Assembly (NCBI GenBank): GCA_001314845.1
Contig: LJZQ01000021.1
Span: 1 to 64,000, forward strand
Reading direction: 5' to 3'
Length of the DNA: 64,000 nucleotides
Origin: Marinobacter excellens HL-55
GTDB lineage: Bacteria > Pseudomonadota > Gammaproteobacteria > Pseudomonadales > Oleiphilaceae
Part shown: one piece after another, positions 1-6,917 of the stretch
Position numbering within the stretch: the stretch's first letter is position 1
Layout of the letters: every line of letters starts with the position of its first letter
Program-made: the position numbers and the translations under genes
The notes under the pieces: model-generated
The model's input: only the letters and a program-made list of their open reading frames with translations
What the model was told of the DNA's origin: nothing
The model's database searches: none

Positions 1-99
1 TAACAGTCACCGGCTGCACAGTGGCCTTGGCTACCGGACTCCGATAGAGTTCGAGGGAATTAACTGATGGGGCGTGTCCAATTTATTGGGGGAAGTCCA
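1..99 (+). mobile_element. Right end of an IS3-family insertion sequence (truncated by window edge)
   Basis: The stretch holds the last codons of an IS3-family transposase followed by a probable right terminal inverted repeat at about 75-99, reading TGTCC, an AT-rich middle, then GGGGGAAGTCCA. IS3-family ends commonly finish in TCCA/TGGA-type sequence just outside the transposase stop. The left part lies outside the window, so it cannot be said whether the element is intact. Confidence 0.6.
2..67 (+). CDS. IS3-family transposase, C-terminal fragment (5' part outside window)
   Basis: Only the last 21 residues are in the window. They read NSHRLHSGLGYRTPIEFEG and end at a TGA at 65-67. The pattern N-x-x-R-x-H-S-x-L-G-Y-x-T-P-x-E-F-E is the conserved C-terminal signature of the rve integrase domain of IS3-family transposases (OrfB). 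The reading frame is open back to the window edge. Nothing can be said about the catalytic DDE residues. Confidence 0.75.
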   Translation, partial: NSHRLHSGLGYRTPIEFEGIN

Positions 100-296
100 G
101 TCTTCATCATTGGTGGGATGTGACTGCGTCGTTATCACGCGTCAATAATACAAATTTGCTAGCCACCGACGCCCCAAAAAACTCAAAAGATCATGTAACT
201 ACAAACCCCAAAAAGAAACAAGTCAGATCTCACTTAGTAATATCAACGCAGCCGCATTCTCACCAATAACGACGCGCCACAAACATTGCCCCTAAC
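100..296. other. Non-coding spacer between IS end and nrdJ terminator
   Basis: No open frame with a ribosome binding site and no RNA gene is visible here. The stretch is AT-rich, with an A-tract near 175-190, and simply separates the insertion element end from the nrdJ transcription terminator. Confidence 0.5.
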
Positions 297-299
297 AAA

Positions 300-329
300 A
301 AGGCCCGGCAGCTTCCGCAACCAGGCCTT
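300..329 (-). terminator. Intrinsic terminator of the nrdJab operon
   Basis: On the minus strand AAGGCCTGG pairs with CCGGGCCTT through nine base pairs including one T-G wobble, around a 12-base loop. It is followed by a short T-run. It lies 25 bases past the nrdJb stop. Confidence 0.8.
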
Positions 330-353
330 TTCATCACTCAGCGGTCAATCACC

Positions 354-1049
354 TTAACCGCACTTGCTGTCGCCGCAAGACAGGCAGGTAGCACACCCGT
401 CCATCACGATCACCGCTTTGGTGCTGCACTTGCCGCACATGGTGGCGTTGGCGGGGTAGTCGCTGGCGCTTTCGTCGTTGGTGGCCTTGTTGTGGCTGGC
501 CTCAAACTCGGCGCGCTTTTCAGCGAGGATGCGCTTGGTGGTTTCGCTCATTTCGTCGCTTTCGAGCAGGCCGATGGCCTTCAGATGCTTCTCGATCACG
601 GCGCCGATTTCGGCCACCAGCGACGGCATGAATACACCGCCTTTCTTGAAGTAACCGCCGTTGGGGTCATACACGCTGCGCAGCTCTTCCACCAGGAAGG
701 TTACGTCGCCACCTTTGCGGAATACCGCAGAGATAACGCGGGTGAGGGCGATAACCCACTGGAAGTGCTCCATCGATTTGGAGTTGATGAACACTTCATA
801 GGGCTGACGGCTTTCGTGGTCTGTGTCTTCGTTGAGCAGGATGTCGTTGATGGTGATGTACATCGCGTGCTCAGCCACCGGCGGCTTGATCTTGTAGGTG
901 GTGCCCAGCAAGAAATCTGGCCGTTCGATGGTTTCGTTCATCTGAATCGGTTTTGGCTCCAGGCTTTTTGCGGTTGCGGCCTGTTGCTCTGGGGTTTCGG
1001 CTTTCTTTACTCGGTAGCCGACAATCTTGTTGCTGATTTTAACTGTCAT
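354..1049 (-). CDS. nrdJb: Class II ribonucleotide reductase, C-terminal subunit NrdJb
   Basis: This 231-residue protein carries the C-terminal part of a split adenosylcobalamin-dependent ribonucleotide reductase. Pseudomonas-type bacteria encode NrdJ in two pieces, NrdJa (catalytic barrel) and NrdJb. The last 30 residues contain CGKC, CATC and a final CGDSKCG. The CxxC groups look like a zinc-binding module. The terminal cysteine pair is expected to re-reduce the active-site disulfide after each turnover. The start ATG at 1047-1049 has AGGA about eight bases upstream. It is cotranscribed with nrdJa, whose stop lies 30 bases upstream, and ends just before an intrinsic terminator. The family assignment is confident; the zinc role is inferred from spacing. 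Confidence 0.88.
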   Translation of the reverse strand: MTVKISNKIVGYRVKKAETPEQQAATAKSLEPKPIQMNETIERPDFLLGTTYKIKPPVAEHAMYITINDILLNEDTDHESRQPYEVFINSKSMEHFQWVIALTRVISAVFRKGGDVTFLVEELRSVYDPNGGYFKKGGVFMPSLVAEIGAVIEKHLKAIGLLESDEMSETTKRILAEKRAEFEASHNKATNDESASDYPANATMCGKCSTKAVIVMDGCATCLSCGDSKCG

Positions 1050-1079
1050 GTTCGTTGTCCTGTCTGTCGGGTCCCGGGA

Positions 1080-3218
1080 TCAATATTTACCGTAAGTGCC
1101 TTCTTTAAGCGCATCAAACAGGTTAGCGGCGGTGTGGATCTCGCCGTCGTAATCGACCTGTTCGTTGCCCTTGAGGGTCACTTTGCTGCCGTCGTCCAGG
1201 GTGAACTCGTACAGTGTGTTTTCAAGGTCTTTCTCTTTTACGAGCACGCCCTGGAAGGCTTCCGGGTTAAAGCGGAACGTGGTGCAGCCTTTCAGGCCTT
1301 TGTCGTAGGCATACAGGTAGATGCCCTTGAAGTCCTGGTAAGCAAAGTCAGTTGGCACGTTGGCGGTTTTGGAAATGGAGGAGTCTACCCATTTCTGTGC
1401 CGCCGCCTGGATATCTACGTGCTGCGTGGGCGTTACGTCATCGGAGGTGGTGAAGTAACTCGGCAGTACTTTGTCTTCGTCTGCGGAGAACGGCATGGCA
1501 CCTGGGTTTACCAGGTGACGGTAGGCCAGCAGCTCGAAGCTGAACACGTCGACCTTCTCTTTGGTTTTACGACCCTCACGGATGATGTTGCGGGCGTAAT
1601 GGTGCGAGAAGCTTGGCTCGATGCCGTTGCTGGCGTTGTTGGCCAGTGACAGGCTGATGGTGCCGGTTGGAGCGATAGAGGTGTGGTGGGTAAAGCGGCC
1701 ACCTTTCTCTGCGAGTTTCGCAACCAGTTCCGGATCAACCTGGGCGATCTGTTGCATGTAGCGGCTGTATTTGGCGTGCAGCAGCTTGCCTTTGAGCTTG
1801 TCGCCCACCTTGTAGCCGTCTTTGGCCAGATCCCGGCATTTGGCCAGCATCTTGGGGGTGACTTCAAATTCGTCTTCCATGATCGGCGCTACGCCTTTTT
1901 CTTCGGCCAGAGCCAGAGACTGGCGCCAGCCTTCAACCGCCATTTCACGGACGACTTCTTCGGTGAACTCAACGGACTCTTCAGAACCGTATGGCATACG
2001 CAGCATGGCAAGGGTAGAACCCAGGCCCAGAATGCCCATGCCGTGACGGCGCTTGTAGGTGATTTCGTGGCGCTGTTCAGCCAGCGGCAGACCGTTGATT
2101 TCTACTACGTTGTCCAGCATGCGGGTGAAGATGCCGACAACTTTGCGATACTTCTCGTAGTTGAAGCTGGCCTTGTCGGTGAACGGGTAGTCCACAAAGT
2201 TGGTCAGGTTAACCGAGCCCAGCAGGCAGCTGCCGTAAGGGGGCAGGGGCTGCTCACCGCAGGGGTTGGTGGCGCGGATGTCTTCGCAGAACCAGTTGTT
2301 GTTCATCTGATTGACTTTGTCGATCAGGATGAAGCCTGGCTCAGCGTAGTCGTAGGTGCTGGTCATGATGGTGTCCCAGATAAACTGGGCTTTCACCGTC
2401 TTGTAGATGCGGCAGGCGACTTTGCCTTCTTCGTTGGTAACGTAGCCTTCCTGAATCGGGAAGTCACGGTACAGGAACTGAGTGGTGTCGCTCAGGTCCA
2501 GGCCTTCTTCTTCCGCTTCTTTGCGGGTCATCGGGAAAGACAGGTGCCAGTCGCCGTTGTTACGGACGGCTTCGATGAAGTCTTCGGTAATCAGCAGTGA
2601 CAGGTTGAACTGGCGCAGGCGGCCGTCTTCACGCTTGGCCTGGATGAATTCGATCACATCTGGGTGGTGCACGTCGAAGGTGGCCATCTGGGCGCCACGG
2701 CGGCCACCGGCAGACGACACGGTAAAGCACATGCGATCAAAGATATCCATGAACGACAGCGGGCCGGAGGTGGTCGCGCCGGCGCCGGCCACATAGGCAC
2801 CGCGGGGGCGCAGGGTAGAGAACTCGTATCCGATACCGCAACCGGCTTTGAGGGTCAGGCCGGCTTCATGGTTCTTTTCCAGGATGTCGTTCATGGAATC
2901 CTGAACGCTACCAGACACCGTACAGTTAATGGTGGAGGTGGCTGGCTTGTGAGCCTCAGCACCAGCGTTTGACGTGATCCGGCCAGCAGGGATGGCGCCA
3001 TTCTGGAGGGCCCAGAGGAACTCCTTCATGTACTTTTCGCGTGCGCTCTTCTTTTCAACTTCAGACAGTGCCTTGGCAACCCGTTCGTAGGTTGCGTTGA
3101 TGTCTTTGTCGACGGCTTCGCCGGTTTTGGTTTTCAGCTGGTATTTGCTGTTCCAGATGTCGAGCGACGCTTCCTGCATGGGAATCGTTGCGATCACTGC
3201 CTGTGCCTTAGCGTTCAT
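1080..3218 (-). CDS. nrdJa: Class II (B12-dependent) ribonucleoside-diphosphate reductase, catalytic subunit NrdJa
   Basis: It reduces ribonucleotides to deoxyribonucleotides using adenosylcobalamin to generate the thiyl radical, independent of oxygen. About 712 residues hold the ten-stranded reductase barrel. Visible residues include a redox cysteine in STINCTVSGS near residue 101, the finger-loop NPCGE near 320-324 with the radical cysteine, and the second redox cysteine in YGSCLLGS near 333. The C-terminal cysteine tail is missing because it is encoded separately in nrdJb, 30 bases downstream. The ATG at 3216-3218 is preferred over a GTG at 3222-3224, because GAGGG lies five bases upstream of the ATG but overlaps the GTG. 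A 260-base leader and NrdR-like boxes lie upstream. Confidence 0.92.
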   Translation of the reverse strand: MNAKAQAVIATIPMQEASLDIWNSKYQLKTKTGEAVDKDINATYERVAKALSEVEKKSAREKYMKEFLWALQNGAIPAGRITSNAGAEAHKPATSTINCTVSGSVQDSMNDILEKNHEAGLTLKAGCGIGYEFSTLRPRGAYVAGAGATTSGPLSFMDIFDRMCFTVSSAGGRRGAQMATFDVHHPDVIEFIQAKREDGRLRQFNLSLLITEDFIEAVRNNGDWHLSFPMTRKEAEEEGLDLSDTTQFLYRDFPIQEGYVTNEEGKVACRIYKTVKAQFIWDTIMTSTYDYAEPGFILIDKVNQMNNNWFCEDIRATNPCGEQPLPPYGSCLLGSVNLTNFVDYPFTDKASFNYEKYRKVVGIFTRMLDNVVEINGLPLAEQRHEITYKRRHGMGILGLGSTLAMLRMPYGSEESVEFTEEVVREMAVEGWRQSLALAEEKGVAPIMEDEFEVTPKMLAKCRDLAKDGYKVGDKLKGKLLHAKYSRYMQQIAQVDPELVAKLAEKGGRFTHHTSIAPTGTISLSLANNASNGIEPSFSHHYARNIIREGRKTKEKVDVFSFELLAYRHLVNPGAMPFSADEDKVLPSYFTTSDDVTPTQHVDIQAAAQKWVDSSISKTANVPTDFAYQDFKGIYLYAYDKGLKGCTTFRFNPEAFQGVLVKEKDLENTLYEFTLDDGSKVTLKGNEQVDYDGEIHTAANLFDALKEGTYGKY

Positions 3219-3328
3219 TGCCACCCTCGGATTTCAGTCTGTCTTTTTTTGATGACGCCGTCCTGAGCGCCATACCCCGTTTGTTCGTTGGTACTTTTGT
3301 TGCTGCCGGCTTGCCTGATGAGCACAAA

Positions 3329-3344
3329 ACACTATATGTGGTGT
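3329..3344. promoter_or_regulatory. Distal NrdR-like box in the nrdJ leader
   Basis: ACACTATATGTGGTGT matches the NrdR consensus at all but two weakly conserved positions. It lies 133 bases inside the central pair, within the predicted leader, and has no close partner box. Confidence 0.6.
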
Positions 3345-3461
3345 TTTGCCTGGCGGTTAGTGCCGCCTGTTTTGAGCCGGTTTGGTGCTTTTAAATCGTT
3401 GTTGGTCTTGGCGTAGCTGGCGTGTTGGGTGCCAGCTTTGGGCTTTTGTTGTTTTGCTTTG

Positions 3462-3508
3462 GCCCTATATATGGGTTCGATTGGAAGAAGTATAACAGGA
3501 TATAGTGT
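3462..3508 (-). promoter_or_regulatory. Tandem NrdR-box pair overlapping the nrdJ promoter
   Basis: Two 16-base elements resemble the NrdR consensus acaCwAtATaTwGtgt. They lie at 3462-3477 (core CTATATATGG) and 3493-3508 (core GATATAGTGT). Their starts are 31 bases apart, the three-helical-turn spacing usual for NrdR pairs. NrdR is the ATP/dATP-sensing zinc-finger repressor of ribonucleotide reductase genes. One box sits between -35 and -10 and the other at the start of the transcript, a typical repressing position. Confidence 0.7.
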
Positions 3509-3516
3509 TCTGTGAA
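3489..3516 (-). promoter_or_regulatory. Predicted sigma-70 promoter of nrdJab
   Basis: On the minus strand TTCACA (3511-3516) and TATACT (3489-3494) are separated by 16 bases, matching the -35 and -10 consensus at five of six positions each. Transcription would start near 3482, leaving a leader of about 260 bases. One NrdR-like box fills the spacer and another lies just past the start. Confidence 0.6.
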
Positions 3517-3625
3517 GAAGAGTGGAACTATTGATTGGGCTCTGTTCGCAAAGAAAATCAATGAAAAAATACTTGCAACGCCGTCAGCCCCCGTCATTCC
3601 AGCATTTAGCGTAATTCTGAGCAAA

Positions 3626-3641
3626 TCACTATATGTTGTGG
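3626..3641. promoter_or_regulatory. Distal NrdR-like box upstream of the nrdJ promoter
   Basis: TCACTATATGTTGTGG matches the core of the NrdR consensus. It lies 133 bases outside the central pair, mirroring the distance of the box at 3329-3344 on the other side. Confidence 0.55.
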
Positions 3642-3683
3642 TTAAAAATTATACGGCGAGAAATGCGGTGATCTGATTGTTGA

Positions 3684-3848
3684 GATACACGCTTGTCAGG
3701 TACTGGCGATGTTCTGGCCATCGATCTGCAAACATTTGAGGCCGATGTGGGTATTCGGGAGGTGATCATCGGGCAGCAATCGATCGGCAGTGTGTTTCTC
3801 GATAACCTGGCGGTGACCAATACTTCTATGAGGATTTATGGCCACTGA
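3684..3848 (+). pseudogene. 3' remnant of a gene ending in SIGSVFLDNLAVTNTSMRIYGH
   Basis: A 54-codon frame with protein-like composition runs to TGA at 3846-3848. It is preceded in frame by a stop at 3681-3683, so no N-terminus exists. It has no start codon with a ribosome binding site. The C-terminal pattern, alternating hydrophobic residues and ending N-T-x-M-R-I-Y-G-H, resembles the ends of large repeat-rich surface or secreted proteins (possibly DUF6160-like) of marine gammaproteobacteria. That similarity is from memory. It is most simply a deletion remnant fused to the nrdJ upstream region. Confidence 0.45.
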
Positions 3849-3864
3849 TTGAGATTGGGTGGGC

Positions 3865-3889
3865 AAAAAAATGGGGCCTGACGGGCCCC
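3865..3889 (-). terminator. Intrinsic terminator of the TrpXYZ-type ABC operon
   Basis: On the minus strand GGGGCC, a five-base loop and GGCCCC are followed directly by ATTTTTTT. It lies 27 bases beyond the ATPase stop. Confidence 0.85.
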
Positions 3890-3915
3890 GTTTTCGTTAC
3901 TATAGCAACCACGGC

Positions 3916-4710
3916 TTAACCAAGCAGCAAGCTGTCGTCGTCCACTTCCAGGCCGCGTTGTTTTTCGAACAACCCAAGCAGATCTTTTACTTCCAGTCCT
4001 TCCCGGTCTTTGCCGGCGATATCGAAAACCACCTGGCCCTGGTGCAGCATCACGGTGCGACTGCCAACTTCCAGCGCCTGCTTCATGCTGTGAGTGACCA
4101 TCAAGGCGGTGAGCTTTTGCTCTTCGATGATGCTGGTAGTCAGTTCCAGCACAAAACTGGCGGTTTTGGGGTCGAGTGCGGCGGTGTGCTCGTCCAGCAA
4201 GAGAATGCTGGAGGGCGTGAGGCTGGCCATCAGCAGGCTGACGGCCTGGCGCTGACCACCGGAAAGCAGCCCCATCTTGTCGCTCAGGCGGTCTTCCAAA
4301 CCCAGGTTGAGCGACGACAAACTGTCGCGGAATTTCTCGAGATACTGCTTTTTCACCGCAGTGGTCAAACCGCGGCGCTGGCCACGCTTGATGGCCAGTG
4401 CCAGGTTTTCTTCAATGGAGAGGTTTTCACAGGTGCCGGCCAGCGGGTCCTGGAACACCCGGGCTACCCGTGCCGAACGCTTGTGGGTTGGCTGGCGGGT
4501 GACGTCCAGGTTATCCACGATAATCTGGCCACTATCCACCAGCACTTCGCCGGCCAGAGCGTTCAGGAAAGTCGACTTGCCGGCGCCGTTACTGCCGATA
4601 ACCGTGACAAACTCGCCCTGATTGACGGTCAGGCTCATGCCCCGTAAAGCCGGGTTCTCCAACGGCGTGCCCTTGCCAAAGGTGAGCCGTAGATCGGTTG
4701 CGCTGATCAT
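3916..4710 (-). CDS. ABC transporter ATP-binding protein (TrpXYZ / COG1101 type)
   Basis: This cytoplasmic ATPase powers a small-molecule importer with the permease and binding protein encoded upstream. The 264 residues show Walker A GSNGAGKST (39-47), the ABC signature LSGGQ (149-153) and Walker B ILLLDE (169-174), followed by a conserved His in the H-loop region (VTHSMKQ). The variant DEHTA after Walker B is characteristic of the uncharacterised COG1101 group paired with COG4120 permeases and COG2984 binding proteins. In Gram-positives related systems (TrpXYZ) import tryptophan; the substrate here is not visible from sequence. It starts nine bases after the permease stop. Confidence 0.85.
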   Translation of the reverse strand: MISATDLRLTFGKGTPLENPALRGMSLTVNQGEFVTVIGSNGAGKSTFLNALAGEVLVDSGQIIVDNLDVTRQPTHKRSARVARVFQDPLAGTCENLSIEENLALAIKRGQRRGLTTAVKKQYLEKFRDSLSSLNLGLEDRLSDKMGLLSGGQRQAVSLLMASLTPSSILLLDEHTAALDPKTASFVLELTTSIIEEQKLTALMVTHSMKQALEVGSRTVMLHQGQVVFDIAGKDREGLEVKDLLGLFEKQRGLEVDDDSLLLG

Positions 4711-4719
4711 ATTGCCTCC

Positions 4720-5622
4720 TCAGGCTTTGTTGCGGGTGAAGCGGTTGGTGAGATTGGTGCGCACACCTGGCAGCACAATCGCCAGGGTTACCAGCACCGC
4801 GGTAATCAGGTTGAGATCCTGAGCCCTCAGGCCGAGTGCGTCGGCATTGAGTGCGAAGGCGATGGCCAGGCGATACATAATGGCGCCGATCACACAGGCA
4901 ATCAGAGCCCGGAGCACAGTTGAGGGCGTTAACACCGCCTCACCACCAATCAGCGAAGCCAGGCCAATAACGATAACACCCACGCCCATGGTGACGTCTG
5001 CAGCGCCCTGGCTTTGCGCAAATAACGCTCCCGCCAGGCCCACCAGCCCGTTGGACAGGGCGACGCCGAGAATGACCATGCCGCCAGTGGCAATGCCCTG
5101 GGCACGGGCCATGCGGGCGTTAGCGCCGGTGGCACGCATGGCCAGTCCGGTTTCGGATTTCATGAAGCGCCACAGCAGAATCAGGGAGACTACAACCACA
5201 ATAAGGAAGAGCAACACCGGCACCTGATGGAACTCCATGCCCATGTCATACCACGGAGTCAGCACCGTCTCTTCGCTCAGCAGGGCAATGTTAGGGACGC
5301 CCATGATGCGCAGGTTAATAGAGTAAAGCGCGATCATGGTCAGGATTGAAGCCAGCAGGTTCAGGATGTTGAGTTTGACGTTCAGAATGGCGGTGACAGC
5401 ACCGGCAGCCATGCCGGCCAGCGCGGCGCAGCCAGTGGCGAGCCAGGGGTTCCAGCCTTGCAGAATGAGTACCGCTGCAACCGCTGCGCCAAGGGGAAAG
5501 CTTCCGTCTACCGTGAGGTCTGGAAAATCCAGTACACGAAACGACAGGTAGATACCAAAGGCGACCAGACCATAGATAAGGCCGGTTTCAAGAGCACCGT
5601 AGAATGCGATTTCACTAAGCAT
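4720..5622 (-). CDS. ABC transporter permease (BPD_transp_2 family, COG4120)
   Basis: The 300-residue integral membrane protein has about eight to nine hydrophobic segments, starting with a helix near residues 10-30, and belongs to the branched-chain-amino-acid-type permease family. It forms the inner-membrane channel of the operon's importer. It sits between the binding-protein gene and the ATPase gene. A strong hairpin separates it from the binding-protein gene, so its expression is probably lower than that of the binding protein. The substrate is unknown. Confidence 0.85.
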   Translation of the reverse strand: MLSEIAFYGALETGLIYGLVAFGIYLSFRVLDFPDLTVDGSFPLGAAVAAVLILQGWNPWLATGCAALAGMAAGAVTAILNVKLNILNLLASILTMIALYSINLRIMGVPNIALLSEETVLTPWYDMGMEFHQVPVLLFLIVVVVSLILLWRFMKSETGLAMRATGANARMARAQGIATGGMVILGVALSNGLVGLAGALFAQSQGAADVTMGVGVIVIGLASLIGGEAVLTPSTVLRALIACVIGAIMYRLAIAFALNADALGLRAQDLNLITAVLVTLAIVLPGVRTNLTNRFTRNKA

Positions 5623-5648
5623 GGGTAATTATTCACCGTGAAAGAAAA

Positions 5649-5675
5649 CGGGCGGGCCCTTGTGGGGCCCGCCCG
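5649..5675 (-). terminator. Intercistronic terminator/attenuator between binding protein and permease genes
   Basis: A perfect 11-base-pair GC stem (CGGGCGGGCCC with its complement) and a five-base loop are followed on the minus strand by TTTTCTTT. It lies inside the operon and should let only part of the transcripts through to the permease and ATPase genes. Confidence 0.8.
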
Positions 5676-5688
5676 TATTGGTCAGGCA

Positions 5689-6663
5689 TTATTTGCCGCT
5701 TTTGACGATTTCTTTTGCGTCCTGGATGAGGTCTTCAGACAAGGTGATTCCCATACGCTCGCCGGCTTCGGGGTTCACAAACAGGTCTAGCTCTTCCATG
5801 GTTTCCACAGGCATGTCGGCTGTGCTGGCACCCTCAAGCACCCGTACAACCATGGCGCCGGTCTGGCGGCCGTGGTTGTAGTAGTTGAAGCCGAGGGCCG
5901 CGACGGCACCACGCTCTACAGTGGCGGTGTCTGCTGCAAACACCGGAATCTTGGAGCGTTCGCCAACGGAGATAACGGCTTCGGCGGCGCTGATGACGGT
6001 GTTGTCTGTGGTCAGGTAAATGGCGTCTACCTTGCCGACCAGTGACCGGGCCGCACCCAGTACTTCAGAGGTCTTGGTGGCAGCACCTTTAACCAGCTGC
6101 ATGTCGCGGGCGGCCAGGCGCTCTTCGAGCAGCTTGATCAGTGCCGCCGCGTTGGCTTCGCCAGGGTTGTAGACAGTACCGATGCGTTTGGCATCCGGCA
6201 TGATGCGCTGAAGCATGTCGATGTGCTGCTCAATGGGCAGCATGTCGCTCACACCGGTGATGTTTGCGCCGGGGGCTTCCCAGCTTTTCACCAGTTTGGC
6301 GGCCAGTGGGTCTGTGACAGCAGAAAACACCACCGGGATGTTTCTGGCGGCAGCCGCAACGGTCTGGGCCGAAGGTGTGGCAATGGCCACGATCACGTCT
6401 GGGCTTTCACCCACGAATTTCCGGGCAATCTGTGAGGCAATTGCCGAGTTGCCCTGGGCGCTTTCGTGCATAAGGCGCAGGTTCTCGCCGACGACATAGC
6501 CACGCTCGGCCAGTTCGTCTTTCACGCCCTCATGAACGGCATCAAGGGCCGGGTGTTCAACAATTTGTGTAATGGCAACAACGCGGGTGTCCTCAGCCTG
6601 AACAAAGCTTGCTGCAGCCAGCAGCGAAGCGCCAATCAGGGTGCGCAGGGTCTTCTTGGCCAT
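5689..6663 (-). CDS. ABC transporter substrate-binding protein (TrpX-like, COG2984)
   Basis: The 324-residue periplasmic protein begins with a signal peptide (MAKKTLRTLIGASLLAAASF, cleavage likely after VQA at about residue 23). It has the two-lobed fold of the ABC_sub_bind family, with typical segments such as the ATPSAQT and FSAVTDPLAAKLV stretches. In its family the ligand is an aromatic amino acid in some members, but specificity varies. The ATG has GGAG eight bases upstream. It heads an operon with permease and ATPase genes. The high copy number needed for a binding protein fits the attenuating hairpin directly after it. Confidence 0.85.
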   Translation of the reverse strand: MAKKTLRTLIGASLLAAASFVQAEDTRVVAITQIVEHPALDAVHEGVKDELAERGYVVGENLRLMHESAQGNSAIASQIARKFVGESPDVIVAIATPSAQTVAAAARNIPVVFSAVTDPLAAKLVKSWEAPGANITGVSDMLPIEQHIDMLQRIMPDAKRIGTVYNPGEANAAALIKLLEERLAARDMQLVKGAATKTSEVLGAARSLVGKVDAIYLTTDNTVISAAEAVISVGERSKIPVFAADTATVERGAVAALGFNYYNHGRQTGAMVVRVLEGASTADMPVETMEELDLFVNPEAGERMGITLSEDLIQDAKEIVKSGK

Positions 6664-6849
6664 AAGCCCATCTCCGAGTCAGTGACTGATTTTCCCGCAG
6701 TGCGGGGAGGCAAAAATAAAGTGCGCAAGTTTACCACAGGGTTATGGGTTTCGGGCTAGGTATGGGGGATACTTTATAAGTTGCGGTTCCGCATTAGTCC
6801 GGAATGCAGATAATTTTGGCTCGATCACGTTTTGACGAGCCCGGGTGTG

Positions 6850-6879
6850 TTGAAATAGGCTACTAAAGTCTAATAATAC
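6850..6879 (+). promoter_or_regulatory. Possible sigma-70 promoter of the acyl-CoA synthetase gene
   Basis: TTGAAA (6850-6855) and TAATAC (6874-6879) are spaced by 18 bases, 39 bases before the start codon. The -10 match is moderate. Confidence 0.4.
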
Positions 6880-6917
6880 GCTAACCCCCAAACTATAAAG
6901 ACAAATTAGGAAGGTCC

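Larger units (their letters stand above)
3225..3650 (-). promoter_or_regulatory. nrdJ leader and control region
   Basis: This 426-base stretch has no credible gene. It holds the nrdJ promoter and four NrdR-like boxes. A cobalamin riboswitch was looked for because the enzyme needs B12, but the conserved B12-box sequence was not found on the minus strand. Short frames here lack ribosome binding sites and overlap the boxes. Confidence 0.6.

Noticed and set aside
492..1649. Long plus-strand frame (385 codons) opposite nrdJb and nrdJa
   Set aside because: It is a shadow of the well-conserved nrdJ genes on the other strand, has no ribosome binding site and has no recognisable protein pattern.
3225..3650. 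Cobalamin riboswitch in the long nrdJ leader
   Set aside because: The conserved B12-box was not found on the minus strand and no matching multi-stem fold was evident; NrdR-like boxes explain the region better.
3391..3820. Two short minus-strand frames (77 and 63 codons) upstream of nrdJ
   Set aside because: They cover the promoter, the NrdR-like boxes and the antisense of the gene remnant, and have no ribosome binding sites.
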